From contig CM060173.1 in the NCBI GenBank assembly GCA_030549775.1, positions 41,516,110 through 41,580,109 on the forward strand: a stretch of 64,000 nucleotides of DNA, written 5' to 3'. The stretch comes from Tamarix chinensis. Taxonomy: Eukaryota > Streptophyta > Magnoliopsida > Caryophyllales > Tamaricaceae. Positions within the stretch are counted from its first letter, which is position 1, and every line of letters begins with the position of its first letter. The translations under genes and the position numbers were made by a program. The notes beneath the pieces are model-generated. The model saw nothing but the letters and a program-made list of their open reading frames with translations. It did no database searches and was not told the DNA's origin. This document shows positions 1-9,879 of the stretch, in pieces.

Positions 1-769
1 ATGACGGGTGTTGTGGGGTGGCGTTGAAGGCTGTATTTACCAGCGAAATTTTTGGTTACAGGCGGCAAGAGGTAGACGACGACGTAGGGGGGAGAAGAAG
101 AAGAGGCTGGACCGGCGGTCCAGCGAAAAAGAAAATAAGGAAAGAAAAGGGGCGGCCGAACCGGTCGAGAGAAAAGGAGAAGGAGGGGCGCGGGAGAGGG
201 AGCTGGGCTGCGAGGGGTGTTGGGCCTAGCAGGCCGACCTAGTCGGGGAAACATAAAGAGGAGAAGAGGAAAGAAAGAAAAAGGAAAAAGGAGGGAGAAA
301 AAGAGGAAAAAGAAAAGGAAAAAAGAAGAGAAAAACAAATGGGGGGTTTAGCTTAATTGATATAATTGATTAATTTGGGATGTTTAATAGAATATAAATA
401 TTAAAATAATGATTAAATTCTCTATCTGGGTTAATTAAGGGATTTTTAAATAATTTTCTTAAATTCCCTTTTAATTAACAAAACAATTTAATTTTCTCCA
501 ATCAAATTATTTATAAATTTTATATTAATTTGAAACAATTTTATCCTTCCTATTTTAAATAAATAAATTTATTTAATAAATTTCTAAAATAATATCCTTA
601 ATTATCTTAAAATACCAAAAGTCCTCCTATTTAAAACACTTATAATTTCCTTCTTAATTTACCCTAATTAATCCCCTTTTTATTTTAATAAAAGTAGTTT
701 ATTTAATTAATTTCCTAATAATTCCCTATTTGGCCATGATTTCCTAAATTAGGGTTTTGGGGTATTTCA
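1..769 (-). repeat. E1 3' LTR, partial (starts at 769)
   Basis: On the minus strand the LTR begins TGAAATACCCCAAAACCCTA at 769, directly after a polypurine tract. It continues through AT-rich DNA (about 340-769) into a stretch that is purine-rich on the plus strand (1-340), meaning polypyrimidine in the element's own direction, as in the other LTRs of this window. Apparent open frames at 8-242 are read through this purine-rich stretch and are not genes. The rest of the LTR lies beyond the left edge. Confidence 0.75.
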
Positions 770-872
770 TCACTACTCCCTTAAAGAAAAACCTCGTCCC
801 CAAGGTTTAGGCCTAGCACTAGGAGTTACAAATAGGGATTCTAAGCTACGTGGGGTAACTACCCCCTTAAAG
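770..872 (-). other. E1 duplicated polypurine tract
   Basis: On the minus strand, CTTTAAGGGGGTAGT (858-872) is followed by a similar CTTTAAGGGAGTAGTG (770-786), which abuts the 3' LTR. The second is in the normal position for priming plus-strand synthesis. The first is an extra upstream copy. E4 shows the same doubled arrangement. Confidence 0.6.
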
Positions 873-1054
873 AAGAGCTTCCTAAGAAAAAGGGTTCTCG
901 GTGATCTTCACCCCATCTATGACTAAGGCTACCCGGAAGTCTACCCTACCTAGGGCTAAGGTCACATTAGGGACAATTAACTATACTCCAAAATTAAATA
1001 CCAAAGAGAAGCATCACAAATAATTTTATACTAGGAGTAGGTGACTGTCTAACA

Positions 1055-2145
1055 TTAATAGAAGAACAAAGGATAACCTAGCTCCCGAATCCTTAAAACG
1101 TACACCGCCAAAGAATAGAAAGTGATCATATCTGAGATGACGTCTAGTTGGTGATCAACCTCTGCTTGGCCAATCGCATTCAGGCGCCCAACTGACTTGC
1201 CTCCCTTTTGAAGAAAAGGTCTGGGTCCTTGAGGCCTTTCTTGGACCTCTCTAGCTGGGGCAGGTGCTTGATGGTAGTGCTGTGGGGGTGCAACCTGGAG
1301 GTATTGCTGGGTACGTGTCGGTCCTCGACACTCGAACGCTCTCTGGCCCCGTGTACCACAATTCAAGCATGTGATAAGTCTTCCTCCACAATCTCAGCCG
1401 GGGTGGCTGCGACCACAACGTCTACATGAAAATCCTCCCGAGGGTCCCTGGCCCCTACTCTGGTCTCGTGGTAGGGGTCTCCTCGGTGCTCCTGACCCTA
1501 GCTGGGTCCTACCCCCGGAACCCTGGCCCTCGAGTTTCCTCTTCCCAAGGATGCTGGCCTGCTCCTAGACTAGGGTGGCGGCGAGGCAGGCACGCTCATA
1601 GAGTGTGGCAAGATCTGTGAATGGCACCGCTCCCATCATCCTACGGATACGGAAGTTTAGCCCCTACTCGAATTGGAACACTACTGTCGACTCGCTTGCG
1701 GCGATCCCAAGGGCAAAGCAAAGCAGATCGGTGAAGCAAGCGTAGTACTGCACACCGTCATCGAACCTTGGGTGAGTTGCATGAATTCGCAAAGCTTGTC
1801 CCTCTTCAGGCTCTCCGGGTAGACTATGGAATGAAGAGCACCCTTGAATGCCTCTCAATCTTCCACGCCTCTCAAGAAGAAAGTAGCTATGTTGGGTTGC
1901 CGAGCTACGGGGAAACCTACCGCCTCGAAAGTACGATCTAAGTCTCTAATCCACCCCTTGAGGACCATAGGGTCCTCCTCTCTGGAGTACGTAGGAGGGT
2001 GGTGCCCGGTAACCCTCCGAAGCCAATCTTCGCCGACACCCTCTTGGTGGTGGGCACGCTGAACAAATTGCATGAAGGCCTCAAAGGCCTCCTCCAAACG
2101 TGCTACTCGGTCGTTCGCCGCCATTGAAAGCTGCATAAAAGAAAA
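1055..2145 (-). pseudogene. E1 gag (nucleocapsid) remnant ending at the start of protease
   Basis: The N-terminal gag part (about 2120-1855) reads RVARLEEAFEAFMQFVQ and IRDLDRTFEAVGFPV, typical of plant Ty3/gypsy gag. The middle part (1858-1664) ends FALGIAASESTVVFQFE in another frame, so there is a frameshift near 1855 and a TAG stop after FQFE. Two nucleocapsid zinc knuckles follow: a CRRCGRSHPG type near 1400, and CLNCGTRGQRAFEC at 1369-1328, where the histidine of CX2CX4HX4C is replaced by glutamine. The frame then enters the protease lead-in (DVISDMITFYSLAVYVL) and stops matching just before the catalytic Asp. Function lost. Confidence 0.8.
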
Positions 2146-2468
2146 CAAGGTTAGAAGCAAACCACTAGTTTGCATTAGTCATCCTACGCTACCCTCCCTC
2201 TTTGGGAAGAATTCCTAATCTACCCTTACATTCCTCACTGTGGCTCGGACTCCTAACAATTTGGAATAAAAGTTCCTTTCTCTTCAAAACAATTTGAAGT
2301 CGAGGAAAATTTTACAATTCGAATTCATTTGCAGAGGATACTAATGAGAGTATCGGCTTAAAGCTTAAAATTGAACTGAGGTTAAAACGCACTTCAAAAT
2401 TCCGTAAAATTTTTTTTTATCCGAATATTATTTTCACAAAGAAATGAGCGTGGCCCACAAGACCAACC

Positions 2469-2480
2469 GCTCTGATACCA
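2469..2480 (-). other. E1 primer binding site (tRNA-iMet)
   Basis: On the minus strand TGGTATCAGAGC lies three bases inside the LTR end. This is the standard 12-base complement to the 3' end of plant initiator tRNA-Met, and it fixes the orientation and 5' LTR boundary of E1. Confidence 0.9.
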
Positions 2481-2483
2481 ACT

Positions 2484-2740
2484 TGTAATACCCCCAAATT
2501 TACTACTGAAAAATTTCTTTTACTTTTAAAGGAGTTTAGCGGAAGCAAGCAAATAAAACTGTAAATCCGAGAGTATTAATGCCACACTTAGTACCAGATT
2601 GATTCACGCCTACCGACCCGATACTAAGTGCTAAGGCTAAAGAGAATACAACAAAAAAAAATCATTAGTAAAGCATAAATTTATCCTTAATTATCCCTAT
2701 TCGGCCATGATTTCCTAAATTAGGGTTTTGGGGTATTTCA
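2484..2740 (-). repeat. E1 5' LTR, internally deleted (257 bp)
   Basis: On the minus strand it starts TGAAATACCCCAAAACCCTA at 2740, identical to the 3' LTR start at 769 for about 38 bases. It ends TTTGGGGGTATTACA at 2484. After the first 50-60 bases it no longer matches the 3' LTR and jumps to what is normally the last 200 bases of LTRs in this family (compare 17960-18117). A hairpin with arms 2585-2593 and 2622-2630 is retained. The other LTRs here are 2.5 to 5.2 kb, so this one has lost most of its interior. Confidence 0.8.
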
Positions 2741-3774
2741 AGAAGGTATATAAAGACATGCCATTCTTAGGATAAAATAGGGAACTACTCCAATGAACCA
2801 CACAATCATTTTCCAAATCTAACTCTTTCTTTTTTTAATAATTAAAATAAGAGAGGGCTAGAGAAAAGATCAATAGAGTGTAAGGAAATATATTGTAAGG
2901 TTTAAAGTGTATAAAGGCAAAAGGTGAATATTGAGACTTAAGGATTTCGGTGGTTTAAAGAATGGTGAATAAAAGTGATGAATCGGGCTATTTATAGCCA
3001 ACCAATCGAGATGAATAATATAGGGTTCAAGAAAATTTCAAAATCCATAGAAATTATCGTTTGCATTTGAGTTGAACGGATGAATTTCATCCGAGATATG
3101 TTGACCCATTATCCAAAGCTCAAATCATGTTTCTACAAATTACTAATAAATTAGGCAAGAACTATAATTCACAAGAGAGGTAATGGAAGGTTGAGGTGGG
3201 AGGAATCTTCCACCTATCAAAATTGTTTATGAGATCAAAGGAATGACCTCAAAAATGTGTGGAGGAGATCTATGAAAGAAGAGAAGGCTAAGGTTATCTC
3301 TCCCCCTCAATTCTCCATATTAATCTCCATATTAATTTAAGGCAATATTTTGGGATAATTGCATCTTGAAAATGGTTAAGAATTTCTTAGGAAAAATTTT
3401 GCATGGGTTTAAAATGTTCCATTTCAGTACAAGAAATTTTTTAGAAAATTAAGTTCAAAAAATATATGCATAGCTCAACAAATCTATTAATTTGTTTGGG
3501 CTTAGTATTTAAATTTTCCACAAACTAGTGGATTGGTTCCCTTAACGAGTTAAACGGTTTAGTCAAGAAAATTTATTTTGCTGGAAAGACAAACTAGTTG
3601 ATTGATTAATCGACAAGTCAATCGAATCACTAGAAAAACTCATGATACATAATTTTTCATCCTTATTTCAAATAAAATTTTGCGTTAAACCAAATCATAA
3701 CAATAAATCAAAATTAAATGCTCAAAAATTGGCATAATCTTCATTCAACATTTCCAAAAATATGGGGTATTACA
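2741..3774 (-). repeat. E2 3' LTR, first ~1.03 kb
   Basis: On the minus strand the LTR starts TGTAATACCCCATATTTTTG at 3774. It is homologous to the first kilobase of the solo LTR that starts at 36444, sharing among others the CAAATCTAACTCTTTCTTT stretch (plus strand 2813 onward and 35491 onward). The interval 3470-3660 carries repeated ACTAGTTGATTGATT-like words, also found in the solo LTR. It is cut at 2741 by the E1 insertion. Confidence 0.75.
2989..2996 (-). promoter_or_regulatory. Likely LTR TATA box (E2)
   Basis: On the minus strand TATAAATA lies in the context GGCTATAAATAGCC, about 780 bases into the LTR. The homologous place in the solo LTR at 35661-35668 also reads TATAAATA. Conservation of the word at the same LTR position supports an LTR promoter. 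There is no expression evidence. Confidence 0.5.
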
Positions 3775-3779
3775 ACAAT

Positions 3780-3797
3780 ACCCCCTTAAAGGTTGTG
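3780..3797 (-). other. E2 polypurine tract
   Basis: On the minus strand CCTTTAAGGGGGTATTG lies just before the 3' LTR start at 3774. This is the expected plus-strand primer position. Confidence 0.65.
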
Positions 3798-3899
3798 TCC
3801 CTAAAGCCTATAACCATCAAAACTTATTACTTATCACATAGTAATACACACACCAAATTCGAACATTCAATAACAAGGGATATTACGCCCTTATAGATA

Positions 3900-5260
3900 A
3901 ATGTTTACACTAAGGCGGCATGTTAACAAAATGACTCTAGGTACATGGCTCAAATTTCCTCCCCAACCTCCCACGTTGCCACTGTTATACTATGCCGTGA
4001 CCAAATCACTTTCATCAATAGGGTTATCTTCGTATGTGTTGCTCTCATCCTTGTACCCAGAATGCTCATTGGTTGCTGGTGATAAGTCAAATACTGATTG
4101 AGTTCTAGTAACTCCAGTCAGTTAACGTGCATAGCATTCACTAAATAGTTCCTCAACTACAATATATTAAAGACATTGTTCATATGAGAAAATTCCATTA
4201 GTAGCACTAAGTGATAATCGACTTCAGTAGAAAGGAATAGAATCTTATATGGTCCAATGTAACTTGGACTAAGCTTAGCCTTCCTACAAAACTTCATCAC
4301 TCATTTGGTGAGTGAGACACTCAAAAATACTTTGTCACCCATCTCACAATCATTAGTCCATCTTTTTAGATATGCCTAACTTTTCTGCATATTGTGGGCC
4401 ACTGTCATTCGGTCTTGAATCAAACAAATGTGTTTGGTCATCTTCCCAATCATTTTCAATCCTAAGATGAGCATCTCACTTGTATCACTCAACCATGAGG
4501 GACTACAATAGTTTCCCATGTACAAGGCCTCAAAAAGTTCCATCTTGATGCTAGTGTGGTAACTATTATTACATGAAGGCTCAATCAAGTCCAGACAATC
4601 TTCCCAACTTCCCCCAAAGTCTAACACACATGCCTGAAGCATGTCTTCTAGAGTATGAATGGTCCTTTTTGTCTGACCCTCCATAACTGAGTGAAGAACT
4701 ATACTCATCTTTAGTTGAGTACCAAAGGAAGCTAGCAACTTCTGCCAAAAAAATGACATGAACCTAGAGACATGATCTAACACATTATCCTTAAGAACTC
4801 CATGTAGTCTCACCACTTACTTTATGTAGGTATTGCCTAGTTGCTCTATGTTTAATGTTGTCTTCATCGGTATGAACACGGCTGACTTAGTCAGATGATC
4901 GACAATGATTAAGATGGAATCAAATCCACTATAGCTCATCAGAGGACCAACCACAAAGTCCATTGATATGCTATCCCACTTCCACTTGTGAACTTTAAGT
5001 AGTTTTACAAACCCTTTAAGTCTCTTGTGCTTGATCTTAACCTTCTGATAGATCAGATATTAGGTAATGAATTCTACCACTTCCTTCATCATATAGGGCC
5101 ATAGATATACCTTCATCATATCCTTATCTAGCTTATCCCCTCTAGGGTGGAAAGAGTAAGGAGTATATTATCCTTCCTCAAGGATCCTCCTCTTAAGCTC
5201 AACATTCCCTTGTGGTATACACCATCTACCGTAGTACGTGATACAGCCATCCACATGGAT
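3900..5260 (-). pseudogene. E2 integrase with C-terminal chromodomain, broken
   Basis: Minus-strand translation gives ISMDFVVGPLMSYSGFDSIL and VDHLTKSAVFIP (near 4990-4870), then an open stretch at 4816-4376 with RLHGVLKD, FGTQLKMS, TLEDMLQACVLDFGGSWED and FEALYMGNY, the core of a Ty3/gypsy integrase. The usual SDRDSRF catalytic stretch reads LDHVSRF, and the DGQTER stretch that carries the catalytic glutamate reads EGQTKR, so the DDE triad is damaged. Near 4100-3930 a chromodomain-like segment (LLMKVIWSRHSI, ATWEVGEEI) can be read across frames. The chromodomain places the element in the chromovirus branch, Tekay/Del-like by architecture. Confidence 0.8.
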
Positions 5261-6730
5261 CTTAAATCCTTCAGCTCTACCTTCTACAATAATAATCTAA
5301 ATTCTCTTAGCTTAAAATCACTAAATTGAATAGCTTAGATATCCTTGAAGATTGAAGGCATAATGGTAAGTGAACTTAGTTTTCCTTGAGACCACCAAAT
5401 GTGATTAGTTCGATCTCCATCGTCTTGATCTCTTGCCGTAGATAAGCTAACAATACAATCGTGCCCATGGAATATTATTTCTTCTTGCTAAGTGCATCTA
5501 CATCATATTGGCCTTTCCCCCTTGATGGATCAAATCCAATTCATAGTCCTTAACCAACTTCAACCATCAATGTTGTCTCGGGTTCAACTACTCCTTGGTG
5601 AAAATGTACTTGAGACATTTATGGTTAGTGTAGAACTCATGTTGAAGTCCATAGGGTTAATGCCTCTAGATTTGAAGGGAAAACACTACTGCAGCAAGCT
5701 CTAAGTCATTTTTTATGTAGTTATACTCATGCATATTCATCTTTCAAGAGGTATAAGCCACTACTCTTCCATATTATATCAGCACACAACCAAAACCAAG
5801 CTTGGAAGCATCAATGTATAACTCAAAACCATCAAACCTACTCAGTAACATGGGCTTTGGGGCTAAATTCAAATTCCTCTTAAACACCTTGACGGCTTCA
5901 CTACAATTCTCATCCCCCTGGAAATGCTTAGCCTTCTTCAATAGGTGAGTCAATGGTCACACTATCTTGAAAACATCTGCCATAAAAAAACTTTAGTAAC
6001 TAGCTAACCCTAGAAAACTATGAACCTCCTAGATAGAAATAGGTGTTGGCCATTTAGAAACAACTTGAAAATTGGCCAACTCCCCTACCACTCCAACCTT
6101 CTAGATCATATGACTAAGTAAAGCCACTTAGTCAAACCAGAACTCTCACTTTGACAGTTAGGTATATGGTTGGTGTGACCATAGCAACGTCAAAATTTGC
6201 CTCAAATGTTGCTAACGCATGTCCTAAATGCTATAGTAGATGAGGATATCGTTGATAAACGCTATGACGAACTAGTCCAAGAAACGTTGGAAGATTTGGT
6301 TCGTAAGGGACATGGAGGCTATTGGTGCATCGCTAAGTCCGAAAGGCATTACTGTGAACTCATAATGGCCAAATAATGTATTGAAAGCACCTTTTGGGAT
6401 GTCTTGTTCTTTCATCTTTAGTTGATGGTAGCTTGACTAAAGATCAATCTTGGAGAACACCTTGGCTCCCTTGAGTTGATCGAACAAGTCATTAATCTTT
6501 GGCAATGGATAATGGTTCTTCATTGTATCTGGTTCAACCCTTGGTAGTCGATGCACAACCTCAAGCTCTCATCCTTCTTCTTTATGAGTAGAATTGGCTC
6601 TCCCCATGGCAATATGCCTAGTCAATATAACCCTTTTCCAAAAGCTCCTCCAATTGAGCCTTAATTTCTTTCATTTCAGCAGGTGTTATATGGTATGGAG
6701 CCTTAGATACTTACTCTTCCCCTTGCGATA
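5260..6730 (-). pseudogene. E2 reverse transcriptase and RNase H, broken
   Basis: Near 6700-6620 the minus strand reads KAPYHITPAEMKEIKAQLEE and LLEKGYID, the start of a Ty3/gypsy RT, followed by frame changes. The catalytic box near 6248-6259 reads FIND instead of FIDD, within FVIAFINDILIYY; this is one G-to-A change of the first catalytic Asp codon. Downstream the RNase H segment reads FELYIDASKLGFG (near 5820-5780), LTDHKCLKY and KDYELDLIHQGGKANM in shifting frames. Not functional. Confidence 0.75.
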
Positions 6731-7103
6731 CATATACGGTGAACTTGACTTCTCAAACTAGTAGCATTCCAGGGATATCAAGGAATACATCAGGGTACTC
6801 ATGGACCTCTATTATCTACTCCAACAGAATCTCTGTTGCTTTGGTGTCTCTTACACAGCATAGGCATATTATATATCACATGCATATGAGGTTACTCAAC
6901 CTTATTTCTAACATGATCCTTGCAAAGGGATTAGGTTCACACTTCCAATATGAAACACTAATACCCTTGGGTCCTTAAAACAGGAATTCTTACATGAAAT
7001 CAATCAATGCTTGGTACTTCCCCCAACATATCCTTTCTGATGATCGCATAGAACCCATCCTACTCGAGTTCTATGAGGTCCAATGAAAATTCTATTCCTC
7101 CTA

Positions 7104-7367
7104 CTACCAAAACAACTCCTTGATGTAACCTAGGCATGCAATCTTATTCCTTGAAGGCAACACAACAAATATAGAAATATAACTAGAAAGAGATAAGGCA
7201 TCTCTAGATATAAAAGAAGATGGTACAAAAGAGTGTGATGCATCATAGTCAAACAATATACGAGTAGAAAACATATAGACAATAAGCATACCGATCACCA
7301 CACTAGCTTGACATTCTGCCTCTACATGACTCATTGTGTTCAGGTGTCTTACTGTCAGAACTCCCAT
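7104..7367 (-). pseudogene. E2 retropepsin-like protease fragment
   Basis: An 87-codon open stretch reads HVEAECQASVVIGMLIVYMF then FDYDASHSFVPSSFIS. This corresponds to the aspartic protease active-site region of Ty3/gypsy, usually FDSGASHSFVS. Ser-Gly is replaced by Tyr-Asp (DYDAS), so the active-site turn is altered. It lies between the gag tail and RT, as expected. Confidence 0.75.
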
Positions 7368-7369
7368 GG

Positions 7370-7870
7370 TACTAGCTAATCCTTACCCTTGAGAGGGTGA
7401 GGCCTCGAACCTCTAGGTTGGCTAGCTTGAGTAGCAACACTAGTTAGTGAAAGAGAAACTCTCTGAATCTATAGTTGTGTTTGTTAGATAGATACAATAC
7501 TCAAAGCTCTAGTATGGCCCCTCTAGATGTTGTCACTACTAACACAACACTCATATATTCTATGCCCCGACCATACAACATCCATCGCACACCACCTTAT
7601 TGACTCTCTAGCCCACCCCCGAGTGAATTGTCTCGTATCACTTATATTGGTAGTGCAGCTCCTTGGCACGACCCCCAAAAAACCCTCCAATTTGAGGTAC
7701 TAACCCCATGCTCTAGTCATATCTAGGCGGCAAGCTACCTCCCAAAAAGGCCTTCTTACTACTACTGGGATATTTCTGGCCCTCAAAATTTTTCTTACTT
7801 CTCGACTGAGAACTTTAGGCCTAGATGAATCAAGATGCCTCAAAATATTGCTTTTACATCCAAACCATAT
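7370..7870 (-). pseudogene. E2 gag C-terminal remnant
   Basis: On the minus strand near 7600-7540 a zinc-knuckle relic reads GHRIYEC, with the first cysteines lost. The rest is low-similarity gag linker with stops. Upstream, at 7870-7900, the similarity ends and AACCC-rich DNA begins. Confidence 0.45.
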
Positions 7871-7899
7871 ATAGTAGAGTAACTCCCACCAAATGCTCC

Positions 7900-8115
7900 T
7901 GGTATCTAATTAAAACCCATTCCAACCCAAAAGCTCAAAACAACCCGATTCAATCTGGACCTGACCCAAATTTAGCAAACTTGATAATGACCCTAATCTA
8001 ACTTAATTGAGTTTGAACTGACACAAATCAATAATAACCTGAACCTGAAATGAACTAAAATCTAACCCAAACTCGAACCAACCCAAATTCTCGAACCCAA
8101 CCCGAACCCAAACTC
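7900..8115. repeat. AACCC-rich degenerate repeat
   Basis: The plus strand is dominated by AACCC, ACCCGA and ACCCAA words (for example CCCAACCCGAACCCAAAC near 8098). The same composition occurs at 32330-32724, where it leads into a hAT-like terminus. No terminus is seen here. It marks the broken edge of E2. Confidence 0.5.
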
Positions 8116-9879
8116 CATTTATTTATCAATTTTTGAAATAATGTAAATGAATGCAAAAATTTGTAGGCATAAATTTAGATATTTGCTTCAATTTGTTTGA
8201 TAACTTCCTAAAACTAAAACTCGACACTCTAGACCATAACAATAGAAACTTAATAACGGACCAATAAACTTATAAGATCTAATACTTATGAGCATAACCT
8301 TTCAATTAAATTTTAGAACCATTATATAATGGTACATATATAATCTACATTAGAAAAAGTTGAATTGGATGGTATCTAAAATCCAAGTAACGAATACCTA
8401 TGATAGAAAGTCACTAGATACTCGATTGTAACCTTCAAAATCTATCACATTACCTTCCAACATCAATATTATTCCATTCTTAACCCTCGAAACAAAATTA
8501 GTACAAAATACATTATATAAACAACCATACAAGTGAAAGACCACAAAGTATTAATCTTAAATAGTTTCAATGCTTGAACTCATAGAATACTTCAAACATG
8601 ACAGAATAGCTTGTGCGGTTGTGCCATATGAGGTGATATGCCAACTCGCATTCCTATAAAATGAAATTAAAAAAATTAATGTAGGAGAACTAATCCTCAA
8701 ATCTAGTTCTTTACAAATAATTTTCTAAACATTATAAATGCAAATGATGATGAATAAGCAAAATAGCTTAAATAAATAGTGATACTAAAAGAAGAGGAAA
8801 AAGAAGAAGAGCGATATGGCATTATATTAATGATTCATGAGGACCTAAGAATCAAATTCAGTATTTCATCGTACGCTCATTGCATGATACAAAATACACA
8901 ATAAGATCAAATATACTGATAATTACTAACAAAAAAAAAATACAATAGAAGCCCAAACAAGTGTAAATAAGAAAACTATAGCATTGATAACACACTTACA
9001 ACAAATACTTAATCCTCATTTCAATTCATGAAGGTGAATACCTCTCTTTGATTGAAGCCCTAGTGTTGGAGTAAGTAACAAAAACACATTAACTAAAATG
9101 AAAGAAATTTACAATCCAAAAGGAGAACAATGTCCTATTGGATAGTTATAATACAAAGAGAAAGACATGTCCTAACCATCACCATATACATTGTTACACA
9201 AACATTAGACCAAAAAGTCACACACCTTAATCTAAGTTTATATAACAATTAGAAAAAAAGATAGATAATATCACCCCCATTGTTAACTTCATATTAAGCT
9301 TGAACCACTTTACTTGTTAAGTGAAGACCTAGTTGAGACAATAACAAGACAACAGCAAAAAATAAAACCTATAGAAGATCAAAGAAGCAACATCATTAAT
9401 TCATATACTTGTTTTTATAAAACTTATAATACTAAGAAACCTTCTCACAACAATATATAAAGAAGTAAACTTTCATCTATTAAATTTAATATCACTACTA
9501 AAAGCAACTTATGAAACTTACAGCATTAAAAACTTCCACAACCTCTTCAAAAATATTAATGTAGTTCTCCTTATAGTGAAAGAGCATGTCGTTAAATACA
9601 CTCCATTTGAATAAAAGCTACATACTTAACTATCAATTATATAAAGATGTAAAATATTACCGATCGGTGTTATTAAGGGAATATAGTAAGGGGTTAGCTC
9701 CATCCCACCCCATATTGTAACAAACAAATTCATCTTCCCCATTTGCTAGAGAAATAATAACACGTTAGAAATTACTATAATATAGAAACAAAGAAGTTAA
9801 TAAAAGCCTTCAAAACCATACAAAAAATTACAAGTAGTTATCAATGCTTCAATGTTTTCAAACAAGTATAAGCTTCTTC
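8116..9879. other. AT-rich DNA without recognised genes
   Basis: No coding similarity is visible on either strand. It may be the 3' non-coding part of the hAT element next to it, but no terminal repeat was found. Confidence 0.4.

Larger units (their letters stand above)
1..2740 (-). mobile_element. E1: gag-only Ty3/gypsy (chromovirus-type) retrotransposon derivative
   Basis: Read on the minus strand this has a short 5' LTR (2740-2484), a primer binding site, a gag remnant (about 2140-1055), a short non-coding tail with two polypurine tracts, and the start of a 3' LTR (769 leftwards, cut by the window edge). RT, RNase H and integrase are absent, so the internal region is only about 1.7 kb. 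The element is inserted in the 3' LTR of E2: sequence homologous to the other E2-family LTR resumes at 2741. The left target duplication lies outside the window. It could only have moved by using proteins made elsewhere. Confidence 0.8.
2741..7870 (-). mobile_element. E2: truncated Ty3/gypsy chromovirus (Tekay/Del-like)
   Basis: The minus-strand order is gag tail (7870-7370), protease (7367-7104), RT (about 6730-6000), RNase H (about 5900-5260), integrase with chromodomain (about 5260-3900), polypurine tract and 3' LTR (3774 leftwards). No PBS or 5' LTR is found near 7870-7900, where AACCC-rich DNA begins, so the 5' part is missing. The 3' LTR is interrupted at 2740/2741 by E1. All domains carry stops or frameshifts. 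Confidence 0.8.

Noticed and set aside
7870..7900. TGGTATCTAATT word near 7893 considered as the E2 primer binding site
   Set aside because: It is on the wrong strand for the minus-oriented E2, and no LTR end adjoins it.
7900..8115. AACCC-rich stretch considered as an interstitial telomere repeat
   Set aside because: The words are AACCC/ACCCGA/ACCCAA in irregular order, not tandem CCCTAAA.
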